A stretch of DNA of 64,000 nucleotides. It comes from Salinilacustrithrix flava (GTDB lineage Bacteria > Actinomycetota > Acidimicrobiia > Acidimicrobiales > Salinilacustritrichaceae). This document shows, piece after piece, positions 1 through 8,737 of this stretch (position 1 is its first letter; each line of letters opens with the position of its first letter). The position numbers were made by a program, and so were the translations under genes. The notes under the pieces are model-generated. The model was not told the origin of the DNA. It ran no database searches and was given only the letters and a program-made list of their open reading frames with translations. The stretch is taken from NCBI GenBank assembly GCA_024128875.1, contig JAMYFF010000006.1, positions 62,001 through 126,000 of the forward strand, read 5' to 3'.

Positions 1-454
1 CGCGCACGGGTTCGGTGCGGAAGGTCAGGTCCTCGAACCCGAGGTCGATCCCGGCGACCCCGCTGAGCTCGAAGGAGTCGTCGAGCACCTCGAGGCGCTC
101 GAGCTCGCCGAAGAACCGCTCGACCGGCTGGGACAGCGCGTCGCGCTCGCCGGGGTCCAGCGTGGCGAGCATGCCGAGGACGTCCTCGTCGGCGATGGCG
201 TCGAACAGCTCGACGACGGCGGCCTCGGGGTCGCTCGCCCCGTCGTCGCTGCCCAGCTGGGTGGCGGCGAAGGCCACGCCGCCGACCAGCAGCACCAGGC
301 CGACGGCGCCGGCGGCGATGCGGCCGCCGATGCCACCGGAGCGGACCTGCGTCTCGGAGTCGAGGGTGACCGTCCCGGCCGGGGGCGGTGGCGGGGGCGG
401 CGGCTCCGTGGGGGGTCCCCCCGGCATGCCCAGGTCCTCGGGTCGATCGGTCAT
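1..454 (-). CDS. Membrane-anchored hypothetical protein (3' part beyond window)
   Basis: Only the first 151 or so codons are present; the frame is still open at base 1. The product begins with a short proline-rich cytoplasmic stretch (about residues 9-27), then a single transmembrane helix (about 45-65, IAAGAVGLVLLVGGVAFAA) followed by an extracytoplasmic domain starting DPEAAVVELFDAIADEDVLG, the layout of proteins with an NTF2/DUF4878-like exported domain. ATG at 454-452 overlaps the stop of the preceding membrane protein gene (ATGA), so the two are translationally coupled. I do not recognise the family with certainty and the function is unknown. Confidence 0.7.
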   Translation of the reverse strand, partial: MTDRPEDLGMPGGPPTEPPPPPPPPAGTVTLDSETQVRSGGIGGRIAAGAVGLVLLVGGVAFAATQLGSDDGASDPEAAVVELFDAIADEDVLGMLATLDPGERDALSQPVERFFGELERLEVLDDSFELSGVAGIDLGFEDLTFRTEPVR

Positions 455-876
455 CCCGCCGTCTCCTTCCGTGCCGTGACGAGCACGGCGACTCCACTCA
501 GAGCCGTGGCAAGACCGAGCCCGACGGCCACCCCGACCGCCGGCTCGGCGACGAGTGGTGACCGGTCGACCAGGATCGCGCCCGTGCTCACCAGCGCACC
601 CAGCGTAGTCATGAGCGCACCGGCGATCGCGTGTCGATGTGCGGCGAGGACGACCAGTGCGGCCCCGCAGACCGCGGGCACGAGGAACCACAGCGCCGCG
701 GCCCACGCGACGTCGTCGTCGAGGACGCCGGCCCGGCCCGCGACGTCGACCAGCTCGTAGCTCGTGCGGGTGCGCTGCCCGGACCGGCCCCAGCCCAGGA
801 ACGTGGTGGCGGTCGTGAGGAGGGCGAGGACGCCGGCCACCCACCCCGTGAGCTCCCGTCGCCGCGTCGCCGTCAT
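451..876 (-). CDS. Four-helix integral membrane protein, unknown function
   Basis: The 141-residue product has four hydrophobic helices (about residues 11-30, 57-80, 83-102 and 111-134) joined by short loops and little else. It starts with ATG overlapping the stop of the flavoprotein gene (ATGA at 873-876) and its own stop overlaps the next start (ATGA at 451-454), so it is the middle gene of a tightly coupled three-gene minus-strand run. No family is recognised; a small membrane accessory protein is all that can be said. Confidence 0.75.
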   Translation of the reverse strand: MTATRRRELTGWVAGVLALLTTATTFLGWGRSGQRTRTSYELVDVAGRAGVLDDDVAWAAALWFLVPAVCGAALVVLAAHRHAIAGALMTTLGALVSTGAILVDRSPLVAEPAVGVAVGLGLATALSGVAVLVTARKETAG

Positions 877-1535
877 CGGCCGTAGTCGACCACGCTCGGT
901 GGCGTGGGCAGGGCCTCGGACAGCTCGTCCGGTTCAGGCTCGCCGAACGCCGTCCGCACGGGGATCACGCCGGCCCACACGTCGACCAGGTCGAGGTCGT
1001 CGTCGTCGTCGATCGGGCCGCCCGCGCGGATCTTGGTGGACGCCTCGTCGAGGCGGAGGCGCACCACGAGGGTGCCGCGGACCTCGTCGTCGCGCATGGG
1101 GCGGACCTCGGCGGTGCGGCCCGGCACGATGTGCTCGACGATGGCGTCGAGCGCGGCCGCCTTCTCGCCGTGGTCGGTGATGGGCTCGGCCTGACCGAAG
1201 ACGACCACGGACCGGTAGTTCATCGAGTGGTGGAAGGCGCTGCGGGCCAGCACGAGGCCGTCGACCATGGTGACGGTGACGCACACCGGGGTCCCCTTGC
1301 CGGTGGCCCGGAGCCAGCTCGCCGCCGGTGAGCCGTGGATCAGGAGCTCGTCGCCGCGGCGGGCGTAGGTGGTGGGGATGACGACGGGGCCGTGGTCGGT
1401 GGTGACCCCGACGTGGCAGAGGACCCCCTCGTCGAGGATCGCCTCGGCCACGCGCCGGTCGCGGGTGCCGCGGTCGGGGCTGCGGCCGATCGTGGTCCGC
1501 TCGGTGGCGGGGAAGGGAGCCTCGTCGGGGGTCAC
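873..1535 (-). CDS. Pyridoxamine 5'-phosphate oxidase (NimA-like) family flavoprotein
   Basis: The 220-residue product fits the FMN-binding split-barrel PNPOx-like family related to NimA nitroimidazole-resistance proteins: VVIPTTYARRGDELLIHGS and the following CVTVTMVDGLVLARSAFHHS segment are typical of that fold. The substrate is unknown; these enzymes usually bind FMN, F420 or haem. GTG start at 1535. It lies 45 bp downstream of azlD on the same strand and overlaps the next gene by ATGA, so it may be co-transcribed with both. A poly-Asp stretch (DDDDDLDL) sits near residue 180. Confidence 0.8.
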   Translation of the reverse strand: MTPDEAPFPATERTTIGRSPDRGTRDRRVAEAILDEGVLCHVGVTTDHGPVVIPTTYARRGDELLIHGSPAASWLRATGKGTPVCVTVTMVDGLVLARSAFHHSMNYRSVVVFGQAEPITDHGEKAAALDAIVEHIVPGRTAEVRPMRDDEVRGTLVVRLRLDEASTKIRAGGPIDDDDDLDLVDVWAGVIPVRTAFGEPEPDELSEALPTPPSVVDYGR

Positions 1536-1580
1536 GGCCGGGCAGCCAAGGCGACGCGGGGTGCTCGGCGCACGTCGGTT

Positions 1581-1892
1581 TCAGCCGAGGAGGGCGCGCA
1601 CGACCCCGGTGACAGCCACCGCCACGGCGACGACCACGATGAACGGCGCCCGCAGGCGCAGCGCCACCCCACCGGCGACGACGCCGGCGAGGCGGGCGTC
1701 GACCACGAGCGCCCGGTCGCCCGCCACCGTGCTCACGACCACGAGCGATGCCAGCAGCGCGGCCGGGAGCAGCTGCGCGATCCGCTCGACCGCCGTCGGC
1801 AGGCGGCGGCCGCCGAGGAGCAGCGGCCCAGCCGCCTTCAGCGCGTACGTGCCGAGCCCGAGGCCGATGATGACGACGACCGAGGTGCTCAC
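1581..1892 (-). CDS. azlD: AzlD family branched-chain amino acid transport subunit
   Basis: The 103-residue, four-helix product matches the AzlD family: a glycine-rich first helix, the ALKAAGPLLLGGRRLP segment, then LLPAALLASLVVV. AzlD is the small partner of AzlC in export of branched-chain amino acids and analogues across the cytoplasmic membrane. GTG start at 1892-1890 overlaps the azlC stop (GTGA), the usual azlCD coupling. The assignment rests on family length, hydropathy and partner gene. Confidence 0.88.
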   Translation of the reverse strand: MSTSVVVIIGLGLGTYALKAAGPLLLGGRRLPTAVERIAQLLPAALLASLVVVSTVAGDRALVVDARLAGVVAGGVALRLRAPFIVVVAVAVAVTGVVRALLG

Positions 1893-2575
1893 GAGGGCAC
1901 CTCGCGCGTGGTGCGGGCGGCCAGGACGCCGAGGCCCGCCAGCAGGATCGGGATGCCCGGGGGTGCGAACGGCACGGCGGCGGCCGCGACGAGGCCGCCG
2001 GCGATCGCGATGCGCCGGCCCTCGCGCCCGCCGTCGCCGACGAGGCGAGGCCACAGGAGCGCGAGGAAGGCCGCGGGCGCGGCGGCGTCCAAGCCCAGGT
2101 CGGTGATGAACCCGTCGTCCACGGAGGCGAGCAGCACGCCGGCGACGGTGGTCAGGTTCCACACGGCGAAGACGGCCAGGCCTCCGGCGAGGAAGCCGTA
2201 GCGCCGCCAGCGGGGCTCGTCCTGGACGGTGGCCACGGCGGTCGACTCGTCGATCACCAGCTGGGCCAGCAGGGCTCGGGTGCCGACCCGACCGGTGAGC
2301 GAGGGAGCGAGGAGCACCCCGAAGGCCAGGGACCGGATGTTCAGCAGGAGGCCGGCGCCGATCGCGGCGAGGGCGCCCCCGCCGTCCCCGAGCACCCCGA
2401 CGGCGGCGAACTGGGCTGATCCGGTGAACACGATCGCCGAGAACCCGACCGCCTCGGCGATGCCGAGCCCGGCCTCGACGCAGGCCACGCCGAACACGAT
2501 CCCGAAGGGCGCGAGGGCCAGGGAGATGGAGAGCGCCTGGCGGTGGATCCGGCGGCGCCGGGTTCGATCGTCCAC
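1889..2575 (-). CDS. azlC: AzlC family branched-chain amino acid permease
   Basis: A product of about 228 residues with the AzlC hallmarks [31 protein letters not shown] and [18 protein letters not shown], and later [12 protein letters not shown]. It is the large permease subunit for branched-chain amino acid export with AzlD. I chose the GTG at 2575; a TTG at 2614 would add 13 residues but would run close to the divergent endonuclease IV start at 2635. The gene probably shares a divergent promoter region with nfo, and its stop overlaps azlD (GTGA). Confidence 0.87.
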   Translation of the reverse strand: MDDRTRRRRIHRQALSISLALAPFGIVFGVACVEAGLGIAEAVGFSAIVFTGSAQFAAVGVLGDGGGALAAIGAGLLLNIRSLAFGVLLAPSLTGRVGTRALLAQLVIDESTAVATVQDEPRWRRYGFLAGGLAVFAVWNLTTVAGVLLASVDDGFITDLGLDAAAPAAFLALLWPRLVGDGGREGRRIAIAGGLVAAAAVPFAPPGIPILLAGLGVLAARTTREVPS

Positions 2576-2634
2576 GACGGTGCATCGTGCCCGTCGGGTC
2601 GGCGCCGGGCCCAACCCCCACTACCGTCGGGACC

Positions 2635-3396
2635 ATGTCGGACCTGCTCCTCGGAAGCCACGTCGCCCCCGATGACCCGCTCGGCGCGGCCGCTGCCGAA
2701 GGTGCCGAGTGCGTGCAGATCTTCCTCGGGGACCCGCAGTCGTGGAAGAAGCCCAAGCCCCGGGAGGACGCCGACGCGCTCAAGGCCGCCGACATCCCGA
2801 TCTACGTCCACGCCCCGTACCTGATCAACGTGGCGTCGCCGAACAACAAGGTCCGCATCCCGAGCCGCAAGATCCTGCAGCAGACCTGCGACGCCGCAAC
2901 CGACATCGGGGCGAAGGCGGTCATCGTGCACGGCGGCCACATCACCGAGGACGACGACGAGGCCGACGGCTTCGTGCGCTGGCGCAAGGCGCTCGACAGC
3001 CTCGAGACCGACATGCCCGTCTACCTGGAGAACACCGCGGGCGGCGACCACGCCATGGCCCGCCACTTCGACACCATCGCCCGGCTCTGGGACCACATCG
3101 CCGACACCGGCATCGGCTTCTGCCTGGACACCTGCCACGCGTGGGCGGCAGGCGAGGAGCTGGTGGAGGCGGTCGAGCGCATCGTCGGCATCACCGGTCG
3201 GGTGGACCTGGTGCACTGCAACGACTCCAAGGACGAGTGCGGGTCGGGCCGGGACCGCCACGAGAACCTCACCAAGGGCCAGATCGACCCCGAGGCGATC
3301 CTCCACGTCGTGCGCAGCGCCGGTGCCCCCGTGATCTGCGAGACCGCCGACGTGGGCCGCAAGGACGACCTGGCCTGGTTGCGCGACAACCTCTGA
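2635..3396 (+). CDS. nfo: Endonuclease IV (deoxyribonuclease IV), AP endonuclease
   Basis: The 253-residue product is a TIM-barrel apurinic/apyrimidinic endonuclease that nicks DNA 5' of abasic sites in base excision repair, using three metal ions. Visible family features: GSHVAP near the N-terminus, [49 protein letters not shown] and [21 protein letters not shown], which carry the metal-ligand His, Asp and Glu residues. ATG at 2635 begins MSDLLLGSH, the usual family start. Length is slightly under the usual 280 or so residues. Transcribed divergently from azlC. Confidence 0.94.
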   Translation: MSDLLLGSHVAPDDPLGAAAAEGAECVQIFLGDPQSWKKPKPREDADALKAADIPIYVHAPYLINVASPNNKVRIPSRKILQQTCDAATDIGAKAVIVHGGHITEDDDEADGFVRWRKALDSLETDMPVYLENTAGGDHAMARHFDTIARLWDHIADTGIGFCLDTCHAWAAGEELVEAVERIVGITGRVDLVHCNDSKDECGSGRDRHENLTKGQIDPEAILHVVRSAGAPVICETADVGRKDDLAWLRDNL

Positions 3397-3497
3397 GGTT
3401 TCTGCGCGATCGACCGCAAGGTCGGTTCACCTCCGACGTTCCCTCGGGGACGACCGGCACGCCGGGTGCCGGCACCGACAGGAGGACACCGACCCAC

Positions 3498-3737
3498 ATG
3501 CGTCGACGCCACGCCATCATCGCCACCACCGCCGGAGCCGCCCTCGTCGGGGGCTTGGTGCTCGCCCCCCAGGCGATGGCCGATGAGCACGAGGAGGAGG
3601 CTCCCGCTTCGCCGAGCCTCTGCATCGACCTCGACATCAGCATCCAGGGCAACGGCGAGCCGGTCTCGCTCTGCCTGCCACCCGAGGGTGGCGAGGCGCC
3701 GGGGCTCCCCGAGCTCCCGGGGCTGCCCACGCCCTGA
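3498..3737 (+). CDS. Small secreted acidic/proline-rich protein
   Basis: This 79-residue protein has a textbook Sec signal peptide: arginines at 2-4, a hydrophobic core (AGAALVGGLVLAP) and an Ala-x-Ala cleavage site after about residue 28 (QAMA before DEHEEE). The mature peptide is about 50 residues with two cysteines (CIDLDISI and LCLPPE) that could form a disulfide, and a Pro/Gly/Leu repeat-like tail (PGLPELPGLPTP). A strong AGGAGGA Shine-Dalgarno lies about 10 bp before the ATG, and a hairpin terminator follows the stop. Function unknown. Confidence 0.75.
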   Translation: MRRRHAIIATTAGAALVGGLVLAPQAMADEHEEEAPASPSLCIDLDISIQGNGEPVSLCLPPEGGEAPGLPELPGLPTP

Positions 3738-4252
3738 TCAGCGCAGGATCCTGCGTGAGGGGCCGGGGCCGGCGGAGCTCCGGCCCCTCGTCGCGCCCGG
3801 CGCCAGGCCGAGGGCGGCTTCGAGCACCAGAGTGACGACTTCTCGTCGAGCCCGTCTGTGGGCAGTCCAGAGCTCGGCGCTGTCGGCGCCTCGGCGCACG
3901 ATCTCGAACGCCGTAGTACCGGCTCTTCGGAGGTCACCGGAGGTCCGATGAGGAGAGCCGCACGAAATCGCCCCATCGCCGTGCGCGGCACAGCCGAGCG
4001 CCTGGACTTCCGGCGGCCACCGAGCGTCGCCATGGACGTAGCGCTGCTCGCGGCCGATCGCCAGATAGCTGCGACAGCCGCCGGCGATCCGGGCCACTGA
4101 AGCCGTGTCCGCGAGCGGCACATCGGTTGCGTCTACGGAGCGACCGAGCGACGCCTTCTGGCGTAACAGAACGCCCAGATCCCTGCGCGGCGGCTGATGG
4201 CGGCAATGGAACCGATGCGGTGGTTCCAGTGCGTAGATCGGTAGCAGTCGAA
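3738..4252. other. 515-bp intergenic stretch without a supportable gene
   Basis: Apart from the hairpin at its start, no frame gives a recognisable protein. The open frames on both strands are arginine-rich and lack domain features. Base composition is lower in GC than the flanking genes (one 60-base line at 3901 has 38 G or C). It may be a decayed gene or the edge of the stress-gene block that follows. Confidence 0.4.
3757..3789 (+). terminator. Hairpin terminator candidate after small secreted protein gene
   Basis: A perfect 10-bp GC stem, GAGGGGCCGG paired with CCGGCCCCTC, with a 13-nt loop begins about 20 bp after the stop codon. There is no clear U-tract, as is common in high-GC actinobacteria. 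Confidence 0.55.
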
Positions 4253-4573
4253 TCACACGTGGCGTCGCGTTCGGTCGTCCGGCGCCGCCGGTGTGCCGGC
4301 GCCGTAGTGGGCGCGAAGAAGGTCAAGGTCTTCGCCGACCGGTTCGACGTGCGTGGGCACCTTCGGCGCGGACTTGATGTCGTCGACGTCGAGGTCGGTC
4401 CGCAGTTGGTCGCCGGTCTGGTCGATCCTGCTGAACGGCACGAGTCGCTGCGAGAGAAGGCCGGTCTTCACCGCGACCCAGCCCGGACCATCTGCTCCGA
4501 GGCCTACGACGTCTTTGACCTCCCCGATGTCTTCACCGCTCGAGGACAACAGGCGCTTACCGGTGATGGTCAT
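4253..4573 (-). CDS. PRC-barrel domain protein
   Basis: The 106-residue product carries a single PRC-barrel-like domain: opening GKRLLSSSGEDIGEVKDVVG, then WVAVKTGLL and LVPFSRI, and an extended tail KSAPKVPTHVEP ending in LLRAHYG. These small beta-barrels occur in photosynthetic reaction-centre H subunits, RimM and many stress-related actinobacterial proteins of unknown role. It is clearly paralogous to the protein at 38404-38706, which shares the same tail (SAPKVPPHFEP and LLSHYG). An AGAGGTG Shine-Dalgarno precedes the ATG. It lies at one end of a cluster of stress-type genes. Confidence 0.8.
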   Translation of the reverse strand: MTITGKRLLSSSGEDIGEVKDVVGLGADGPGWVAVKTGLLSQRLVPFSRIDQTGDQLRTDLDVDDIKSAPKVPTHVEPVGEDLDLLRAHYGAGTPAAPDDRTRRHV

Positions 4574-4695
4574 GATGACACCTCTTTGGGTCGCGTGGTC
4601 TGTCCCCTACCCTCTTGCATTGGACGCAGCACCGTGACGCAGGCGTCGCCGGTGGTCCTGCAGGGGTCCTCGTTGCCGTTGAGGGGCGCTCGATC

Positions 4696-6681
4696 TCAGC
4701 GGGCGGCGACGGCGACCATGCGGCAGCTCGGTACGGCTCGTGCAACGCGGGTGACGCCGGCCCCGAGACCGTCGAGGGCCCGTGGGATGCCGATCACCAG
4801 TAGGTCTGAGGTTTCGACGACGTCGGGGAGAGCGACGTGGAGCGGCCGGGTGTCGACGGCGATCTCCGGTCGGAGGTGGAGGTCCTCCACCTCGGCGATG
4901 ACCGGGGCGTCGGCCGGCGTGACCACCAGCCACGGAACCCCTTGGCTGGCGGCGAGCCGCGCAGCGAGCAGCAGCCCGAGATCGAGGGTCCGCCGACCCG
5001 ACGGGGTGAGGTCGGCATGGTCGACGGCGAGGACGACGCGTCGTACGCCGGACTCGGCACCGCCGCGATGTACGAGCACGGGGATCGGTGACAGCGCAAG
5101 GAGGACGTCCAGCTGTTCGCCAAGGACGGCGTCGCGTCGGGTGGTGTAGCCCCGCCAGCCGAGGACCAGGCAGGTGGCGCCTTGCTCGACGGCCGCGTGG
5201 AGCAGCCCGGCGTTCGGTGTGAGATCGAGCCGGATGATGGGCGTGGCCTCGGCGCCTGCCCCGAGAATCGTCGGTTCGTATGCGTCGACCATCGCTGTGC
5301 GCCGGGCGAGGACGTCGGCAGGCCGGGCCTCGAGATCGAGGATCTGGGCGGGCAGCACTTCACCGCTCTCCGGTGCCGCCAGGCGGGTCGCCAGGTCGAT
5401 GGTGCCCACTGCAGCGTCGGGGTCGGCGACCCCGACGAGGACCCGCTTGCCGATGGTCAGCTCCTTCACCGGAGGCGCCGGTAGCTGTGGGCCGAAGCGA
5501 GCGGCGGCGACAGAGGACAGCAGGCTGGTGACGAGGATGACGACGACCACGGCGTTGACCGTGCGCTCCTCCACGATGCCGGCCTCGAGACCGACGAACA
5601 CGGCGGCCAGCGTGGCCGCAGCTTGGGCGACGGACAGGGAGAACATCGACCAGACCTCGGTGCGGTCGAACCGCAGGACTCGGCCGGCGAAGGCGGCGGC
5701 AGCGAGCTTGGCGAAGACGACGATGGCGCAGAAGCCGGCGGCTTGCCCCAGGGTCTCGCTGTCGACGAGCTCGCCCACGTCGACGAGCATCCCCACCGAG
5801 ATGAGGAAGATCGGGATGAGGAACGTTCCCCCGAAGAACTCGAGCCGCTCCATGAGCAGCCCACCGGCGGGGATGAGCCGGTTCAGTGCAAGTCCGGCCA
5901 GGAAGGCGCCGATGATGGCCTCGACCCCGGCGATCTCAGCAATGGCCGCCGAGCCGTAGAGCGCAGCAGCCACGAACAGGAACCGCGTGATGCGGTCTCG
6001 CCCGGCTCGTCGGAAGAACCAGGCCGCGAGCCGAGGCAGGCCGAGAAGGATCAGGGCGAAGGCGGCGACGACCGACGGGACGAGGGTGGCGATGAAGGCA
6101 ACGTCGAGGTCGCCACCAGCGGCGGCGACCACGACCACCAGCACGAGCAGTGCAGCGACGTCGGTGATGATGGTCGCACCCACGGCTGTGGACACGGCTC
6201 GGTTCGTCACGACCCCGAGCCGCTGGAAGATCGGATACGCCAGCAGCGTGTGTGATGCCCACGCAGATGCGAGCAGCAGCGCTGCCATGGTGTCGAAGCC
6301 CAGCAGGAGGTGCACTGCCGTACCGGCGACCATGGGGACGAGGAAGGTCGCGACGCCGAACAGGCCTGCGGCGCCGCGGTTGTCGGTGAAGTCGTCGAGG
6401 TCGAGCTCGACGCCCGCCATGAACATCAAGAACAGCAGTCCGGCGCCGCCGAGCAGATCCACGGCTCCTGCCCGCTCCACCCATCCGAGTCCGGTCGGGC
6501 CGAGCAGGACACCGCCGGCGATGAGCCCGATGATCGGGGGTACGCGCAGCAGCGTCGCCATGACCGGCCCGAGCAAGACGACGAAGAAGAGCGCGGTGAG
6601 CACCAGCGCCGGATCCTCGAACGGAACCGAGACCGCGAGCATCGTTCCGTCGATCGAGCCTGTGAACATGCCGGAGCTCAT
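4696..6681 (-). CDS. CPA2-type cation:proton antiporter with cytoplasmic USP-like tail
   Basis: The 661-residue product has about 400 residues of 11-13 transmembrane helices of the Na+/H+ exchanger (Kef/CPA2) family: PPIIGLIAGGVLLGPTGLGW, FLMFMAGVELDLDDF, LLASAWASHTLLAYPIF and ITDVAALLVLVVVV. The C-terminal 260 or so residues are soluble and look like two universal-stress-protein-type halves (KRVLVGVADPD; RRVVLAVDHADLTPSGRRTL), probably a sensor or regulatory domain. It exchanges monovalent cations for protons across the cytoplasmic membrane; which cation is not evident. ATG overlaps the stop of the STAS gene (ATGA), implying coupled expression. Confidence 0.88.
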   Translation of the reverse strand: MSSGMFTGSIDGTMLAVSVPFEDPALVLTALFFVVLLGPVMATLLRVPPIIGLIAGGVLLGPTGLGWVERAGAVDLLGGAGLLFLMFMAGVELDLDDFTDNRGAAGLFGVATFLVPMVAGTAVHLLLGFDTMAALLLASAWASHTLLAYPIFQRLGVVTNRAVSTAVGATIITDVAALLVLVVVVAAAGGDLDVAFIATLVPSVVAAFALILLGLPRLAAWFFRRAGRDRITRFLFVAAALYGSAAIAEIAGVEAIIGAFLAGLALNRLIPAGGLLMERLEFFGGTFLIPIFLISVGMLVDVGELVDSETLGQAAGFCAIVVFAKLAAAAFAGRVLRFDRTEVWSMFSLSVAQAAATLAAVFVGLEAGIVEERTVNAVVVVILVTSLLSSVAAARFGPQLPAPPVKELTIGKRVLVGVADPDAAVGTIDLATRLAAPESGEVLPAQILDLEARPADVLARRTAMVDAYEPTILGAGAEATPIIRLDLTPNAGLLHAAVEQGATCLVLGWRGYTTRRDAVLGEQLDVLLALSPIPVLVHRGGAESGVRRVVLAVDHADLTPSGRRTLDLGLLLAARLAASQGVPWLVVTPADAPVIAEVEDLHLRPEIAVDTRPLHVALPDVVETSDLLVIGIPRALDGLGAGVTRVARAVPSCRMVAVAAR

Positions 6682-7016
6682 CGGCGAGACCGGATGTCTT
6701 CGACGGCACCATCGACAGTGTCCGTGACGGGCACGATCCGGTCGAACCCGACCGTCTCCAGGAGTCGGTGCAGGAACGGACTCGGCGAGCAGACGGCGAC
6801 ATCGCCGCCGGCGTCGCCGGTGCGGCGGACCGCGCCGATGAGACGCCCGAGGCCGGTCGAATCCATGAACGACACCTCCGACAGGTCGATGACGACGATG
6901 TCCGGGTTCGTGATGGCAGCGACGCTGTCGCAGAGCTCGTCTGCGGTGTAGGCGTCGAGCTCTCCGTGGGGACGGCAGACCACGTAGTCGTCTCTGCGGT
7001 CGGTGGTGATCTCCAT
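6678..7016 (-). CDS. STAS domain protein (anti-sigma factor antagonist-like)
   Basis: The 112-residue single-domain STAS protein has the SpoIIAA/RsbV core VVIDLSEVSFMDSTGLGRLIGAVRR, including the Ser (DST) that is phosphorylated by partner RsbW-type kinases in this family. The usual role is to release a sigma factor from its anti-sigma kinase. No kinase is next to it; instead it overlaps the antiporter start by ATGA, so it may regulate that transporter or respond to the same stress. A second, homologous STAS protein is encoded at 18221-18565, also upstream of an antiporter. Confidence 0.88.
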   Translation of the reverse strand: MEITTDRRDDYVVCRPHGELDAYTADELCDSVAAITNPDIVVIDLSEVSFMDSTGLGRLIGAVRRTGDAGGDVAVCSPSPFLHRLLETVGFDRIVPVTDTVDGAVEDIRSRR

Positions 7017-7088
7017 GTCGATCCTTCCAGTTGGTGATCGTCGATGGCGGCTTCTGTAGGACGCGCCGGAGCGCGGGACCCGGTGCGC

Positions 7089-7529
7089 TCAGCGACCGAG
7101 CTCGATCACCGGGCAGGGCGCCCCGGCAACCAGGTCGTCTGACATGGTTCGGGTCAAGGTCCGGTCTCTGGCCTTGTGCAGCGAGCCGACGACGATCGCG
7201 TCGGCCGCCTCGCTCCTCGCGAGGCCGATCAGTGCCGCTGCCGGGTCGCCGTCAAGGATGACCGCACGCGCACGAGGACCCAGGACGTCACAAACCTCGG
7301 CCAACGTCTCGGCTGCGGCGTGCAAGTGCGCATCGGCGAGCGCACGGCGCACCGCTGATCCGTGCATCGTCGCGGCATCGTCGTTGACGTCGACCCCCTC
7401 GGGGAGCACGACCGCGGCGAGGAGCCGTGTGTGCTGGAACAACCTCCCAGCACGGACCGTTGCTCGGCGGCACGCCGGTGACCCGTTGGTCGCCAGCACG
7501 ATGCTCGGTGTCGTCTGCTCAACCCACAT
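7089..7529 (-). CDS. Universal stress protein family protein
   Basis: The 146-residue product has the UspA fold pattern: a first strand IVLATNGS, a long middle helix region HLHAAAETLAEVC, VILDGDPAAALIGLARSEAADAIVVGS and a terminal CPVIELG. The canonical GxxGSxxSxxV ATP-binding loop near the C-terminus is degenerate (GSLHKARDRTLTRTMSDDLVAGAPCPV), so ATP binding is doubtful. It overlaps the end of the preceding USP-like gene (7519-7938) by 11 bp, indicating an operon. Confidence 0.75.
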   Translation of the reverse strand: MWVEQTTPSIVLATNGSPACRRATVRAGRLFQHTRLLAAVVLPEGVDVNDDAATMHGSAVRRALADAHLHAAAETLAEVCDVLGPRARAVILDGDPAAALIGLARSEAADAIVVGSLHKARDRTLTRTMSDDLVAGAPCPVIELGR

Positions 7530-7938
7530 CGCTGCTCACCTCACGGTCCGTTAGCGCACGTGCCGGTACCAGGGCGAGGTGTGCCCCGCTGCGCACCGAG
7601 ACCCGACGAGCCGCCGCCCGTAGCGACCGGTGGCTGCCGACACTGATCGTGACCAGGTCGTCGATGTCGGGATGAGCAGCGACGATCACGTCGCTGCCGA
7701 TCAGCTCCGTGTAGGAGGGCCACGTGCCGGTGGCCGCCTCAACCTCGGCGGCGACGGTCGCAGCCCGCCGGACGCAGGCAGCATCGGGTTCCGCGCTCAG
7801 AGCCCAGCCGAGCACGTGGACCTGGCAGAGCCGGCTCCCCAAGGCTGCGAGCAGGTTCGATGCGTCTGGGGAACTCTCGGAATCACTGGGAACGAGGATG
7901 TGGAGCGCGCAGCCGCGCTCTGCATTGTCGGGCATCAA
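7519..7938 (-). CDS. Small USP-like protein, divergent
   Basis: The 139-residue product starts with a USP-type strand (LHILVPSDSESS), followed by DASNLLAALGSRLCQVHVLGW, then VTISVGSHRSLRAAARRVSVRSGAHLALVPAR. The order and the terminal strand suggest a Usp-like alpha/beta protein, but motifs are weak and I give this as fold inference only. It is upstream of and overlaps the clearer USP gene. Lower GC than the window average. Confidence 0.55.
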   Translation of the reverse strand: MMPDNAERGCALHILVPSDSESSPDASNLLAALGSRLCQVHVLGWALSAEPDAACVRRAATVAAEVEAATGTWPSYTELIGSDVIVAAHPDIDDLVTISVGSHRSLRAAARRVSVRSGAHLALVPARALTDREVSSDVG

Positions 7939-7998
7939 GGCCTCCTGTCGCTGTCGTCGGATCTGGCCCGAGCGACGGCGAAGCCGTGCCCGGAGCGG

Positions 7999-8385
7999 TC
8001 AGAACGACGGCGTCGGAGGCGCGCGATCTCCCCAGGCGCGCGCAGGGATGTGGCCCAGGAAGGGGGCCGGTTCGTCTGCGAGGGGTGCGTCGAGTTCTTC
8101 GACGTCCTCGACGAGGAAGAGGCCGGAGGCTGTCGCCCACTCGGTCTGCACATCGCCTGAGGCCTCTTCGTCCTCCCGGGCGATCGACACGCGAACGCTG
8201 GGCAACCGCACGTCGGTCCCGTCCGACTCCGACATGGTCACGACCGAGGACGGGGTCGGCCGTTCATCGAGCTCGCTGACCGCAACGGCTCGCAGCATCC
8301 CCCGCGGCGCACCCGAGGTCACGACCAGCGCGAAGGCGGCGAGCACCAACAGCGCAAAAGACGCGGGTCGTCGCCCCAGGACCAT
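7999..8385 (-). CDS. Hypothetical exported or membrane-anchored small protein
   Basis: The 128-residue product has an N-terminal hydrophobic segment (ASFALLVLAAFALVVTSGA) after two arginines, consistent with a signal peptide or anchor, followed by an acidic region. No domain is recognised. It lies 60 bp upstream of the USP-like pair on the same strand. Coding is supported by frame length and by the signal-like start only. Confidence 0.45.
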   Translation of the reverse strand: MVLGRRPASFALLVLAAFALVVTSGAPRGMLRAVAVSELDERPTPSSVVTMSESDGTDVRLPSVRVSIAREDEEASGDVQTEWATASGLFLVEDVEELDAPLADEPAPFLGHIPARAWGDRAPPTPSF

Positions 8386-8737
8386 CCGACGACCCTACCC
8401 ACAGCCCCGGCGCACAGACCGGTTCGGGTCGAGCGAACCGTGTCCGCCGCCCGAGGAACAGCATCGCAACACGGGCTTCGTCCCCACCGAGAGCGCACCA
8501 CCGAACGCCCCTTCTGGTCGCGGCCGGTGATGCTCTCGCCACCACGCTCCGCACAGACCAGGAGGACGACCTGTTTGCCGTCAGCGCGCGAGACTGCTGG
8601 CCGCTGACGGCAACCACCGACCGCTCATGCGCGCAGGGCGGACGCTGGAGCGCTGCCGAGCCGGCGAACTCATCCTCCGCGATCGGACGCCCGTCTCTTG
8701 CCGTGACGCCGACCTGTCCTGGCTGCCGGGCGGGTAG
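8386..8737. other. Intergenic region with an 11-bp inverted repeat
   Basis: No supportable gene. At 8575-8585 and 8603-8613 lies a perfect 11-bp inverted repeat (TTGCCGTCAGC and its complement, loop 17 nt). It lies just beyond the 3' end of the minus-strand ABC transporter gene (stop at 8738), so it may be that gene's terminator. Confidence 0.45.

Noticed and set aside
3738..4256. 172-codon minus ORF in the gene-poor stretch at 3.7-4.3 kb
   Set aside because: Translation shows no domain and runs through the terminator hairpin; kept only as an unexplained stretch.
8264..8617. 117-codon minus ORF
   Set aside because: Overlaps the exported protein gene and has no recognisable domain or ribosome-binding site.
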